Shown in pieces: positions 48,992 to 56,922 of a DNA stretch of 64,000 nucleotides (positions are counted from its first letter, which is position 1; the number at the start of each line of letters is the position of its first letter). The DNA is from UMGS1696 sp964463375. Its GTDB lineage: Bacteria; Bacillota; Clostridia; Oscillospirales; CAG-272. The notes below the pieces were generated by a model that was not told the origin of the DNA, made no database searches, and saw nothing but the letters and a program-made list of their open reading frames with translations. The position numbers were made by a program, and so were the translations under genes. Location of the stretch: positions 26,899-90,898 of the forward strand of contig CAYXBQ010000006.1 of the NCBI GenBank assembly GCA_964463375.1, written 5' to 3'.

Positions 48992-49020
48992 TTGACAAAC
49001 GAGGACGAATGGTGTATAAT
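48992..49020 (+). promoter_or_regulatory. Promoter of tRNA-Leu
   Basis: TTGACA (48992-48997), 17 bases, TATAAT (49015-49020). Confidence 0.92.
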
Positions 49021-49063
49021 ATAGGAGTCGTCAGGGCAAACCCGAAACGACAAAAAAGAATAT

Positions 49064-49148
49064 GCGGGCATGGCGGAATTGGCAGACGCGCTAGATTCAG
49101 GTTCTAGTCGGTATTGCACCGGTGGAGGTTCAAGTCCTCTTGCCCGCA
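49064..49148 (+). tRNA. tRNA-Leu (anticodon CAG)
   Basis: Acceptor GCGGGCA pairs with TGCCCGC; anticodon stem CTAGA/TCTAG with loop TTCAGGT; long variable arm as in leucine tRNAs; T arm GAGGTTCAAGTCCTC. Discriminator A, no encoded CCA. It has its own promoter and terminator. Confidence 0.95.
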
Positions 49149-49153
49149 TGATG

Positions 49154-49182
49154 AGACGATCCGAAATGGGTCGTCTTTTTTT
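49154..49182 (+). terminator. Terminator of tRNA-Leu
   Basis: AGACGATCC pairs with GGGTCGTCT around GAAAT, followed by seven T. Confidence 0.88.
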
Positions 49183-49226
49183 GTGGTTTTTGGGGATTCT
49201 GAAGCTGCCAAAGCATATACAGTCAC

Positions 49227-49262
49227 CAAAAAAACTCCCCTATGTCGCCATAGAGGAGTTTC
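49227..49262 (-). terminator. Terminator after the YfcE-like gene
   Basis: Minus strand: AAACTCCTCTATG pairs with CATAGGGGAGTTT (loop GCGA, one T-G pair) followed by a T run; 18 bases after the stop. Confidence 0.9.
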
Positions 49263-49279
49263 CCCGGGGTAGCCCCCGC

Positions 49280-49819
49280 TTATATTTCGTATCGCTTGTA
49301 TGCCTCGCCGGTTTCCAGATCCATCCAGGTGAACGTGCCGTTTTCGTACAGCAGGTAGCTGTGGGGGCTGTTCTCCTTGGGGATCGAGGTGGAGCCGGGG
49401 TTCAGGTGGATGTAGCCATCGACTTCCTCCGCCAGCGGCACGTGGGTGTGGCCCGTCAGATATACCGTTCCCGGTACCATCTTCGGCACCTCTCTGTGGC
49501 CGTGGGAGAGCAGCATAGTGACCGCACCGTCCCACAGCATCCCGTAATCCGCAGACACCGGGAAGGACAGCACCATGCCGTCTACCTCCGCTTCGCAGTT
49601 GCCCCGAACACAAAGGATCCGGTCTGCCAGCGGATTCAGCATCCCGATCACGGCCTTGGGCGCATATTCGTCCGGCAGGTCGTTGCGGGGACCGTGGTAC
49701 AGTACGTCACCCAGCAGGATCAGCTTGTCGGCACCGACAGTCTCGTAGGCTTCCAGCAGCTTCCGGCACCACAGGGCAGAGCCGTGGATGTCCGATGCAA
49801 TGAGTAGCTTCATGGGCAT
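49280..49819 (-). CDS. yfcE: YfcE/MJ0936-type metallophosphodiesterase
   Basis: 179 residues. Calcineurin-like motifs in order: SDIHG (9-13), GDVLYHG (37-43), RGNCE (72-76), LLSHGHR (103-109), and GHTHV (122-126). It should hydrolyse phosphodiester bonds with two metal ions. The ATG shares one base with the stop of the isomerase gene upstream (TGATG); an internal Met at residue 3 is also possible. Confidence 0.92.
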   Translation of the reverse strand: MPMKLLIASDIHGSALWCRKLLEAYETVGADKLILLGDVLYHGPRNDLPDEYAPKAVIGMLNPLADRILCVRGNCEAEVDGMVLSFPVSADYGMLWDGAVTMLLSHGHREVPKMVPGTVYLTGHTHVPLAEEVDGYIHLNPGSTSIPKENSPHSYLLYENGTFTWMDLETGEAYKRYEI

Positions 49820-50670
49820 CAGCCTAAGTTGTACTTAGCCAGCTTTTCCCGCAGGAATTCTACAGCCATAGTAATATCCTTTTCGGGAGCGTCGCCGCAT
49901 TCCCGTTCGATGGTCAGGAAACCGTCGAAACCGGCAGCGGCCAGTGCAGGCAGGTAGGTGTCAAAGTCAACGTCACCCTTGCCCAGAGGCAGCTCCAGAT
50001 ATTCGTGACCCATCTTGGCAAGCTCTGCGTGCTGCTGTGCTTCTTCGCCGATGATCACTTCGCCCTCAGCCGGCTTGTGCAGCTTGATACCGTCCTTGGC
50101 GTGGGTGTGTACAACGTACTTGCCGATGTACTTCAGCGCATTTTCCGGACGGTCGCCTGCTACCATGACCAGGTTGGCAGGGTCAAAGTTTACACGCACA
50201 CCGTTTGCGCCCAGGCTGTCTAAGAAGCCGCCCAGCACTTCGCCGAATTCCGGACCGGTTTCCAGGGCAAAGCAGGAGCCGATGGAGTCTGCATACAGTG
50301 CCAGCTCCCGGCAAGCCTTCCGCATGATCTCCTTCTTCTCGCATTCTTCCACGGGAACCTGGTGGATGTGGGTGGTCACGATGTTGCATTCCAGCTTCTT
50401 CGCCACGTCCAGCACTCTCTTGGACTTTTCGATCATTTCCGGGTTCTTGTCGGGATCGTCAAAGCCGTAGCCGAAGTCACCGCAGATGGCAGAGAACACC
50501 AGCCCATTGGACTTTACGATGTCCAGTGCTTCAGCAAGCTGTGCGTCCGTCCAGGTCAGCTCTTCGCCGGTGGCATACTTCTGGATACCGGCTACGCCCA
50601 GCTCGGCAGCCTTTTCTACGCCGCCCCGGAAACCCAGCCGGAACGATTCGACCATTGCACCAATTTTCAT
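49819..50670 (-). CDS. Sugar phosphate isomerase/epimerase family protein
   Basis: 283 residues. Xylose-isomerase-like barrel: GVAGIQKYATG near 25, SAICGDFGYGF near 59, CFALETGPEFGEVL near 132 (metal Glu), VNFDPANLVM near 158, HTHAKDG near 187, and FLTIERECGD near 255. These residues give the metal site of the family. It differs clearly from the isomerase at 48026. GGAGGATATAC precedes the ATG. It is in an operon with the phosphodiesterase. Confidence 0.9.
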   Translation of the reverse strand: MKIGAMVESFRLGFRGGVEKAAELGVAGIQKYATGEELTWTDAQLAEALDIVKSNGLVFSAICGDFGYGFDDPDKNPEMIEKSKRVLDVAKKLECNIVTTHIHQVPVEECEKKEIMRKACRELALYADSIGSCFALETGPEFGEVLGGFLDSLGANGVRVNFDPANLVMVAGDRPENALKYIGKYVVHTHAKDGIKLHKPAEGEVIIGEEAQQHAELAKMGHEYLELPLGKGDVDFDTYLPALAAAGFDGFLTIERECGDAPEKDITMAVEFLREKLAKYNLG

Positions 50671-50738
50671 GTTGTATATCCTCCTTAGGATGTATGATTT
50701 TTTGATTTATGTACAGGCAAATTGCCGTTGTACCAACT

Positions 50739-51722
50739 TTATTTCCGTCCCTCGGTCAGCTTCTGCGCCCGCACGTCCATGCCGTGGAACAAAAGGGGTC
50801 TGTATTCCCCAAATAGGCGGCTGGCGATGCGGTCCGTGTACCGGGTGCGGATGTCCCCTTGGTTCAGGTTCGTGTTGATGATCGTGGACTTGCCCCGGTT
50901 GATGCGGGTGTTGATCATGTTGTACAGGCTGGACACCGTGAATTGGTTGGTCATTTCTGCACCTAAGTCGTCCATGATCAACAGGTCACAGTCCATGAGT
51001 GCCTCCACTGTGCGTCCCTTCCGGTGCTGGATCCCCTCGCCGCGACCGAACCGCTCTTCTTCGTATACCGCTAAGATCTCCTGCACGGAATCAAAGATCA
51101 CGTCAAAGCCCCGGCTGATGACGATCCCCGCCACCGCTGTGGACAAATGGGTCTTGCCCAGTCCCGTGGCACCAAAGAACAGCCAGCTGTCGGAGGTATC
51201 CGCCGAAAAGCTTGTGGCAAACTGCCGCAGCAGCCGCACATTGCTCTCCATCCGGGCTCTGTCCTTGTCCTGATAGTAGTCCAGCCGGAAGCTCTCGAAG
51301 CTCTGGGTCTGGATCAGTGCCGTCAGTCCCGCGCTTTCGATGCCCGCCCGGATCAGCTCCCGGCGCATGCAGCTACACATATCGATGCCCACATACCCCG
51401 TGTCGGAGCAGGCCTCGCAGGTGTAGTGTATGTCCGTGTAATCCGCCGGGAAGCCGTGTTGCACGAGCAGCTGTGCCTTTTTTTCCCGGAGCCGCACGTT
51501 GTCCTCTCGAATGGCGGCAAGGGTGGCCTCGTCTAAGGAATGGGAGAAGGCGGCACCCATGATCCGGGCACCCGTCTTGGATAGAGCCTCCTCCAGCCCA
51601 CGATAGCCGGGGATGGCGTTCTCTACTTCGGCTCTCCGGCGCATGCTGGTGGCAACTGCCTCCGACCGCCGTGCCCCTAAGAGCTCCTTCACCTTTTGGA
51701 TATTGTCTCGGTTATATGCCAT
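50739..51722 (-). CDS. dnaC: DnaC/DnaI-type helicase loader ATPase
   Basis: 327 residues. A zinc-binding cluster CEACSDTGYVGIDMCSC near 101-117 precedes the AAA+ domain: Walker A GATGLGKT near 184, Walker B CDLLIMDDLGAEM near 246, sensor NTNLNQGDIRTRYTDRIASRL near 283. It loads the replicative helicase; in Clostridia it is commonly encoded after a DnaD protein, as here with a 6-base gap. GGAGACG lies before the ATG. Confidence 0.92.
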   Translation of the reverse strand: MAYNRDNIQKVKELLGARRSEAVATSMRRRAEVENAIPGYRGLEEALSKTGARIMGAAFSHSLDEATLAAIREDNVRLREKKAQLLVQHGFPADYTDIHYTCEACSDTGYVGIDMCSCMRRELIRAGIESAGLTALIQTQSFESFRLDYYQDKDRARMESNVRLLRQFATSFSADTSDSWLFFGATGLGKTHLSTAVAGIVISRGFDVIFDSVQEILAVYEEERFGRGEGIQHRKGRTVEALMDCDLLIMDDLGAEMTNQFTVSSLYNMINTRINRGKSTIINTNLNQGDIRTRYTDRIASRLFGEYRPLLFHGMDVRAQKLTEGRK

Positions 51723-51728
51723 CGTCTC

Positions 51729-52745
51729 CTATTCCTCCTCGTAAGACCGGCGCAGGGCTGCGGAGAAAAAGTCGTCCGTGTCGAAGCTGGTGGCGGGCAC
51801 GGCCTTTTCGTGGGCCTTTTGGTATTCCGCCATGGAGGCCTCGATCTCCGCCACATTGGCAAGTCCCGCCTTGTACCAGTTTTCCAGCACCCCGTTGGCG
51901 TAGGAAATGGACGGCTTGCCGGTGTTGGTGATGGTCACCTCGTAGGCCTTTTGCAGCACCGCACGGTCGTAGTGCATGGTCATGACCCATTTTTCCACCA
52001 TGGCCTTTTCCTTGGGGATCAGTGCCCGGCTCCGCAGTCCAAAGAGGTTCCGCACGAACTGCTCTGCCGTGTCCAGCTTTTCGATGGAGCGCAGCCGCTC
52101 CTCCAGATCCTTGTAGTCCGTGACCCCTTCATTGAAGAATTTGATCGCCAAGGTTTCCACATACCGCACGGATTTTTTCCCCAGCTTTTTGGCATGTGCA
52201 AACAGCAGCATGATGTATTCCGGCGACAGGGCCAGATAGTCGTGCATCCCGATCAGGATCTCCGTCTCGGCAGTGCTGAACATATCGCCGCTGATGTTTT
52301 GGCAGCAGTCCACCAGGCTCCGCATTTCCTCGTGCCGTTCCAGATAATCGGCGGCATCGGCGGCAGCATAGTGGGGCAGCTCCCGACGGGTGTGCATCAT
52401 CTTCTTGGGCAGCTGTTTTTCCAGCTCCTCTCCCGCCGTCAGCTTCCCGGGTGCCGCATCCTTTTCGGTAGGCTTTGCTACATCCTTGGTCGCCTCCGGG
52501 ATCGGTGCATCGCCCACCTCGGAGATGGTCAGTACGCCGCACCGCTGCCAACCGGCTAAGGCATCCAAAAAGGTCTTTTCCGTCAGGTTCAGGGCAGAAG
52601 CACGGTCAGAGGGCGTGAACACCGGATCGGCCAGCACCGACAGCAGCACCGCCAGCTCCTCTCGTGTGGCAGTAGCCAGCCGCCGACACACCTTGTCCTG
52701 GGGCACCACAAATACTTTGTTTTCATAAACGGGCGTGATCTGCAT
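51729..52745 (-). CDS. dnaD: DnaD-domain primosome protein
   Basis: 338 residues. An N-terminal winged-helix part (FTPSDRASALNLTEKTFLDALAGWQRCGVLTI), an acidic linker, then two DnaD (DnaB_2) helical domains: about 135-210 (HYAAADAADYLERHEEM onward) and about 215-295 with the GKPSISYANGVLENWYKAG motif (YxxxIxxxW-like) near 290. It acts in replication restart and initiation with DnaC. GGAGGATCC precedes the ATG at 52745. Confidence 0.9.
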   Translation of the reverse strand: MQITPVYENKVFVVPQDKVCRRLATATREELAVLLSVLADPVFTPSDRASALNLTEKTFLDALAGWQRCGVLTISEVGDAPIPEATKDVAKPTEKDAAPGKLTAGEELEKQLPKKMMHTRRELPHYAAADAADYLERHEEMRSLVDCCQNISGDMFSTAETEILIGMHDYLALSPEYIMLLFAHAKKLGKKSVRYVETLAIKFFNEGVTDYKDLEERLRSIEKLDTAEQFVRNLFGLRSRALIPKEKAMVEKWVMTMHYDRAVLQKAYEVTITNTGKPSISYANGVLENWYKAGLANVAEIEASMAEYQKAHEKAVPATSFDTDDFFSAALRRSYEEE

Positions 52746-52756
52746 GGGATCCTCCC

Positions 52757-53818
52757 TTATTCCAAATTGGCAAAGGCGTTGAGCGTAGCATCTCCCCGCA
52801 CGCCGCAGCGATACAGGTGATAGCCACAGGCGGCGATCATGGCAGCGTTGTCCCCGCACAGGGACAGGGGCGGCACCACAAAGGCCGTCTTATGCTTCTG
52901 ACACACGTCTCCGACAGCATTGCGCAGGTGGGAGTTGGCAGCCACGCCACCCGCCATGACCACTGTGGTATAGTTTCGCCGGGTCAGTGCCACATCCAAT
53001 TTCTTGGCGATCCCCTCGGTGACAGCGGTGGTAAAGGCAGCGGCGATCTCCGCTCTGGTCTCCTGGGGCAGTGCTGCCTCCTCGCCACCCAAACGCTGCT
53101 TTGTGGTGTGGATGTGGTTGATCACGGCGGTCTTCAGTCCACTGAAGGAGAAGTCCAGCGTGTCGTCCGAGGTGGCAGGGGAGGGGAACTTCAACCGCCC
53201 TTTTCCCCGGGGATCGTAGGTCAAAAAGCCCTCGGCAGCCAGCTTGTCCATGGCAGCCCCACCCGGATAGGGCAGTCCCATGACCCGTCCCACCTTGTCA
53301 AAGGCCTCACCGGCAGCATCGTCTCGGGTACCGCCGATCTCGGTGAAGGTCTCATAGTCGGATACTTCGTACAAAGAGGTATGTCCCCCGGATACCACCA
53401 GTGCCAGATACGGCGGTTTTAGGGTGGGATCGGTCAAATATGCCGCCGCCACGTGACCCTTGATGTGATCCACCGGCACCAGCGGGATCCCCTGTACCGA
53501 TGCAAACGCCTTGGCAAAGCTGACCCCCACCAACAGGGAGCCGATGAGCCCCGGTGCATAGGTCACAGCCACCGCATCGATGTCCGCCGGTTCGCAGCCC
53601 GCTTGCCGGAACGCATCGTGTGCCACCTGGGAGATGGCTTCGGCATGGGCCCGGCTGGCGATCTCCGGCACCACCCCGCCGTACAGGGCATGGATGGCGA
53701 TCTGGGACGACACCACATTGGACAGCAGCGTCAGACTGTGGCCGTTTTCGGTCTCCACACCATCCAGTATCGCCGCCGCCGTTTCGTCGCAGGAACTTTC
53801 TATAGCAAATATGCGCAT
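52757..53818 (-). CDS. tsaD: tRNA threonylcarbamoyladenosine transferase TsaD
   Basis: 353 residues. Iron/zinc ligands His118 and His122 (VDHIKGH), ALVVSGGHTSLY near 135, GEAFDKVGRVMGLPYPGG near 171 and VVMAGGVAANSHLR near 285. It makes the t6A modification of ANN-decoding tRNAs with TsaB, TsaC and TsaE (not seen here). The order rimI-tsaD is widespread. RNA-modifying and early cell-division importance is well known. Confidence 0.97.
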   Translation of the reverse strand: MRIFAIESSCDETAAAILDGVETENGHSLTLLSNVVSSQIAIHALYGGVVPEIASRAHAEAISQVAHDAFRQAGCEPADIDAVAVTYAPGLIGSLLVGVSFAKAFASVQGIPLVPVDHIKGHVAAAYLTDPTLKPPYLALVVSGGHTSLYEVSDYETFTEIGGTRDDAAGEAFDKVGRVMGLPYPGGAAMDKLAAEGFLTYDPRGKGRLKFPSPATSDDTLDFSFSGLKTAVINHIHTTKQRLGGEEAALPQETRAEIAAAFTTAVTEGIAKKLDVALTRRNYTTVVMAGGVAANSHLRNAVGDVCQKHKTAFVVPPLSLCGDNAAMIAACGYHLYRCGVRGDATLNAFANLE

Positions 53819-53852
53819 GATCTTATGTTCTCTCTTGTATATAATAATGTAG

Positions 53853-54308
53853 TCAATTCTCGGTGTCAGCGGTCCGCAGCATCAAAACCGCGTCCTCCAC
53901 AGGCTCCCGGTAGTACCGCTTGCGTATGCCGATCTCCCAAAAGCCGTTCGCCTGATACAGCCGCTTCGCCGGTTCGTTGGACGCACGCACCTCCAAATAC
54001 AGCTGCTTGCACCCGGCACTCCCAGCGGCATCCAATAGGGCGGTCATGAGCTGCTGCCCGATCCCGTTTTGGCGATGGACCGGAGAGACTGCAATGTCCA
54101 CCAGCTCCCCTTCGCCTGCCACGGTCAGCACACAGCCAAAGCCGCAGGGGATCCCATCCACCAGTGCCACATAGAAAATGCTGTCCTCCCGCATGGCGGT
54201 GTCGTGGAGACTGGCCGCCGACCAGGGATCCGAAAAGGATGTGCGCTCGATCTCGTAGACCTGGGACAGCATCGCCGGCACATACGGCACGATCTCACAG
54301 GGCACCAT
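53853..54308 (-). CDS. rimI: Ribosomal protein S18-alanine N-acetyltransferase
   Basis: 151 residues. GNAT fold: VDIAVSPVHRQNGIGQQLMTALLDAA holds the acetyl-CoA loop RQNGIG near 78; LEVRASNEPAKRLYQANGFWEIGIRKRYY (near 103-130) is the RimI signature. It acetylates S18. It overlaps the phosphatase gene by 14 bases and sits directly before tsaD. tsaB is not in this operon. Confidence 0.9.
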   Translation of the reverse strand: MVPCEIVPYVPAMLSQVYEIERTSFSDPWSAASLHDTAMREDSIFYVALVDGIPCGFGCVLTVAGEGELVDIAVSPVHRQNGIGQQLMTALLDAAGSAGCKQLYLEVRASNEPAKRLYQANGFWEIGIRKRYYREPVEDAVLMLRTADTEN

Positions 54309-54813
54309 GGTCGTCACCCGTTTTCGGCAGGAACATGGTCCGCAGTGCCTCGTCGATCTGCGCCAGACACTGTTCGTATATCGTACTGTCTCCCCCATAG
54401 GGATCGGCAATATCCTGTGGCAAGGATGTGATCCGGGAAGCATAGGCGGGGAAGGTCAGCATCAGCTGCATGGCGTGCCGACCGGAGATCCCAATGACCA
54501 TTTCGGCATGTGCAATATCCTCCTCCGTCACGGTGTGGGACACATGGGACAGATAATCGTTGTCACATGTGGCACGGATCCCGGCATTCAGCAGTGCCAG
54601 TGCCGCATTTGGGGAGATCCCACTGCCATCCGCCGCCAATCCAGCCGAACGGGCAACGGTCTCGCCGTCCGTGTATCGTGCGTTGTACAGTGCCGCCGCC
54701 ATAGGGGAACGACAGGTGTTGCCGGTACATACGAACAAAATGGTTTTCTTATTTTCTTCCGTTTCGATCTTTTCCGCTTTCGCTTCTTCTTCTTTCACAA
54801 GCACCGTATCCAT
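54295..54813 (-). CDS. Low-molecular-weight phosphatase, YwlE (protein-arginine-phosphatase) type
   Basis: 172 residues. The CX5R loop is Cys29-TGNTC-Arg35 (VCTGNTCRSPMAAAL). The Thr at loop position 5 (CTGNTCRS) is the YwlE form; tyrosine phosphatases usually have Ile (CLGNICRS). General acid Asp in DIADPYGG near 145. The start is the ATG at 54813, eight bases after GGGAGGG; an upstream ATG at 54834 overlaps the lipoprotein gene. An acidic-basic linker of 22 residues precedes the domain. Confidence 0.88.
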   Translation of the reverse strand: MDTVLVKEEEAKAEKIETEENKKTILFVCTGNTCRSPMAAALYNARYTDGETVARSAGLAADGSGISPNAALALLNAGIRATCDNDYLSHVSHTVTEEDIAHAEMVIGISGRHAMQLMLTFPAYASRITSLPQDIADPYGGDSTIYEQCLAQIDEALRTMFLPKTGDDHGAL

Positions 54814-54817
54814 TTTC

Positions 54818-55447
54818 TTAGCCCTCCCAGTCATTGGGGATCCAATTTTCCAGCATATCGCCGATCTCTACGCACCGCTTGCTGTTTCGGTCATAGAGAT
54901 ATACGCCCTCTGCATATTCGTAATAGGTGAGGTTGTAGTAGATGTGGGAATAGGTGGGGGACACAAACTTCAGCTCGTAGGTCTCCAGCGAATCCAGCAT
55001 GGGCCATTCTGTAGCCTCCCCGGTGGTGTACAGCTCCACCACATCCGCCACCACAGCACTGTCGTCCACGGTCCCCACGCCATAGGTGATGTTGTCCCCG
55101 GTGCAGATGTGGATCTTGGTGGGTGCCATTTCGGCGAGGGTGGGCAGCGGGATGTCTTCGCTATGGAAAATGGTGGTGGCACTACCGGCGTATGCCTGGG
55201 TCAGCCACTCTTTGGGATCCAGCCCGGCGATCTGGTACAGGGTCATGTCCATGTCACTGTAGTAGCCGTAGGCCTCCCCCACCGACACCGGTTCGTAATT
55301 GGTGGGGGCCGGATCGTACGCCAACCCCAGCCGCTTGTTGATCATTTGTCCGTCTTTGTATTCCAGATTTACCAGCGACCCACTGCATCCCGTCAGCAGC
55401 ACCGTCGCCAGTAGGCAGCATATCGTTCGTATCGTATTTCTCTTCAT
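54818..55447 (-). CDS. Unknown lipoprotein, 209 residues
   Basis: A lipoprotein signal ends in LLATVLLTGC (Cys21). The rest has many Tyr and Asp residues (DMDMTLYQIAGLDPKEWL; YSHIYYNLTYYEYAEGVYLYD) and no motif I know. It should be attached to the outer face of the membrane. The ATG at 55447 is used; an earlier in-frame GTG is possible. It is the first gene of the minus-strand operon that leads to dnaC, with only 4 bases before the phosphatase start. Confidence 0.78.
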   Translation of the reverse strand: MKRNTIRTICCLLATVLLTGCSGSLVNLEYKDGQMINKRLGLAYDPAPTNYEPVSVGEAYGYYSDMDMTLYQIAGLDPKEWLTQAYAGSATTIFHSEDIPLPTLAEMAPTKIHICTGDNITYGVGTVDDSAVVADVVELYTTGEATEWPMLDSLETYELKFVSPTYSHIYYNLTYYEYAEGVYLYDRNSKRCVEIGDMLENWIPNDWEG

Positions 55448-55480
55448 GCTTTCTCTCTTCTTTTCCACTATATTCGTCTT

Positions 55481-55588
55481 AAGTCAACGCTGATCTTAAG
55501 TCAACGCTGATCAACTCGAGAAAACGAGCCAAAAAGCTAAGATATATGGCTTCTTTGGCGAGTTTTCAACCTTAATCAGTGTTGACTT
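55481..55588 (-). repeat. Long hairpin with a duplicated arm at the dCMP deaminase stop
   Basis: AAGTCAACGCTGAT (55498-55511) pairs with ATCAGTGTTGACTT (55575-55588); inner arms AAAACGAGCCAAAAAGC (from 55521) and GCTTCTTTGGCGAGTTTT pair imperfectly. The left arm is duplicated: the same word also lies at 55481-55494. The right arm's last two bases are in the stop codon of the deaminase gene. Confidence 0.85.
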
Positions 55589-56084
55589 AGTACCCCATGG
55601 TCCCGGTGAGGCTGTCGTCGTTTTCGATCCAGGAGCGGGTGTCGATGACCGTGTAGGTGTCGGCCGTCTCCCGAATGATCACCGTGGCGATCCCGGCGTT
55701 CAGGATCAGCTTCTTGCACATCATGCAGGAATTGGTGCCGCCGATCACGTGGCCGTCGTGGGGGTCGGTGCAGCACATATACAGCGTGGCACCCAGCATA
55801 TTCTCCCGGGAAGCGGCGATGATGGCGTTGGCCTCGGAGTGGACGCTGCGGCACATTTCATACCGTTCGCCTCGTGGGATCTGCAATTTCTCCCGCATAC
55901 AGGTACCGATCTCGTTGCAGTTGGCACGACCACGGGGGGCACCGTTGTAGCCGGTGGAGAGGATGCTGTCGTTTTTCACGATGATGGCACCGTACCGCTT
56001 CCGAAGACAGGTACTCCGCTCCGAAACGGTCTGTGCAATATCCAAATAATAGTTTTCCTTACTGACACGTTTGATCAGATCCAT
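55587..56084 (-). CDS. Deoxycytidylate (dCMP) deaminase
   Basis: 165 residues. Zinc site: VHSEANAII (His-x-Glu) near 88 and TNSCMMCKKL (Cys-x-x-Cys) near 124. GAIIVKNDSILSTGYNGAPRG near 40 is typical of dCMP/ComE deaminases. It converts dCMP to dUMP for thymidylate synthesis. GAGG lies upstream of the ATG at 56084; the longer frame upstream crosses the promoter. The usual Pro of PCxxC is Ser here. Confidence 0.92.
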   Translation of the reverse strand: MDLIKRVSKENYYLDIAQTVSERSTCLRKRYGAIIVKNDSILSTGYNGAPRGRANCNEIGTCMREKLQIPRGERYEMCRSVHSEANAIIAASRENMLGATLYMCCTDPHDGHVIGGTNSCMMCKKLILNAGIATVIIRETADTYTVIDTRSWIENDDSLTGTMGY

Positions 56085-56141
56085 ACTGTACCTCGATCCA
56101 TACTTGCCCGCAAACCATCGGGCGCAGATTTTCTCATCATT

Positions 56142-56170
56142 ATTATACGCTGTGAATATGAATAAATCAA
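56142..56170 (-). promoter_or_regulatory. Promoter of the dCMP deaminase gene
   Basis: Minus strand TTGATT (56165-56170), 17 bases, TATAAT (56142-56147). Confidence 0.8.
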
Positions 56171-56253
56171 GCCCTAACGCCATGTTTTTCACCAAAATAG
56201 GAGAAAAGCTGCGTGGCGGTGAAAAATCCCGGAAAGAAATTTTGGAAAATCCC

Positions 56254-56282
56254 TTGACAAACGGGAACGGTTATGGTATACT
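56254..56282 (+). promoter_or_regulatory. Promoter of tRNA-Thr
   Basis: TTGACA (56254-56259), 17 bases ending in TATGG, TATACT (56277-56282). Confidence 0.92.
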
Positions 56283-56308
56283 ATAGTGGCTATGGATCCT
56301 ATGGATAT

Positions 56309-56381
56309 GCTGGTATGGCTCAGTTGGTAGAGCAGTTGATTCGTAATCAACAGGTCGCCGGTTCGAGTCCGGCTACCAGCT
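56309..56381 (+). tRNA. tRNA-Thr (anticodon CGT)
   Basis: Acceptor GCTGGTA pairs with TACCAGC; D arm GCTCAGTTGGTAGAGC; anticodon stem TTGAT/ATCAA around TCGTA (CGT); T arm CCGGTTCGAGTCCGG. Discriminator T, no encoded CCA. Confidence 0.93.
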
Positions 56382-56386
56382 TGCCG

Positions 56387-56407
56387 CTATGGGATCCATA
56401 GTTTTTT
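56387..56407 (+). terminator. Terminator of tRNA-Thr
   Basis: CTATGG-GAT-CCATAG followed by six T. The same CTATGGATCC word occurs upstream of the tRNA (56289), so the flanks of the tRNA could also pair with each other. Confidence 0.85.
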
Positions 56408-56517
56408 GTTTTTTGCAGCGCAGTTTAACAAAACACAAACAAAGTGCAAAAACCTTGCAAACAGATCTCCGGTATACTATAGCCACTACGATATGGTGGA
56501 CCCAAGGAGATACAAGG

Positions 56518-56697
56518 ATGAAAAAGTTGGCAAATGTAGTAGAACAGATCGGCGAAGCGGTGGTCGGGGGCTACAAAAAGATCGAGACCGGTGTTGTGAC
56601 AGGCTTTGGCAAGGTCTGCGACAAGTGCGTGGCGGTGCTGTTTGCTAAGGAAGGCGAAACGGTGACAGAGGCGAAGGCACGTCTGGCGCAACGATAA
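56518..56697 (+). CDS. Small conserved protein, 59 residues
   Basis: Begins MKKLANVVEQIGEAVVGGYK and contains KKIETGVVTGFGKVCDKCVAVLFAKEGETVTEAKARLAQR. The GYKKIE...VVxGF repeats are amphipathic, and I have seen similar short proteins in other Clostridia (family function unknown). GGAG with a seven-base spacing sets the ATG. It lies between tRNA-Thr and the convergent tRNA-Pro and shares a terminator with the latter. No promoter with normal spacing was found; TTGCAA (56455) and TATACT (56473) are only 12 apart. Confidence 0.72.
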   Translation: MKKLANVVEQIGEAVVGGYKKIETGVVTGFGKVCDKCVAVLFAKEGETVTEAKARLAQR

Positions 56698-56698
56698 A

Positions 56699-56752
56699 AC
56701 AAAAGCGGGTGTTCAACAGCCATTCTCATGCTGTAGGAACACTCGCTTTTTG
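56699..56752. terminator. Two-way terminator (small protein / tRNA-Pro)
   Basis: AAAAGCGGGTGTT and ACAGC pair with GCTGT and GAACACTCGCTTTT around CATTCTCAT; A and T runs on the two sides. Confidence 0.88.
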
Positions 56753-56758
56753 GTATAC

Positions 56759-56831
56759 TCGGAGTGACAGGATTCGAACCTGCGGCATCAACGTCCCAAA
56801 CGTTGCGCGCTACCAGCTGCGCCACACCCCG
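56759..56831 (-). tRNA. tRNA-Pro (anticodon TGG)
   Basis: Minus strand: acceptor CGGGGTG with CACTCCG (one mismatch or wobble); D arm GGCGCAGCTGGTAGCGC; anticodon stem CAACG/CGTTG with loop TTTGGGA (TGG); T arm GCAGGTTCGAATCCTGT. Discriminator A, no encoded CCA. Confidence 0.93.
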
Positions 56832-56844
56832 ACAGTACCCATAT

Positions 56845-56873
56845 ATTGTACCCGAAAGCACCGGATTTGTCAA
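56845..56873 (-). promoter_or_regulatory. Promoter of tRNA-Pro
   Basis: Minus strand TTGACA (56868-56873), 17 bases, TACAAT (56845-56850). Confidence 0.88.
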
Positions 56874-56922
56874 GGGGAAAAGCAGATCCATTTGTAAATT
56901 TTTTGCAAAGCAGGGCAGGAAA

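Noticed and set aside
56455..56478. TTGCAA and TATACT as a promoter for the 59-residue gene
   Set aside because: The spacing is only 12 bases, far from the 17 seen at all other promoters here.
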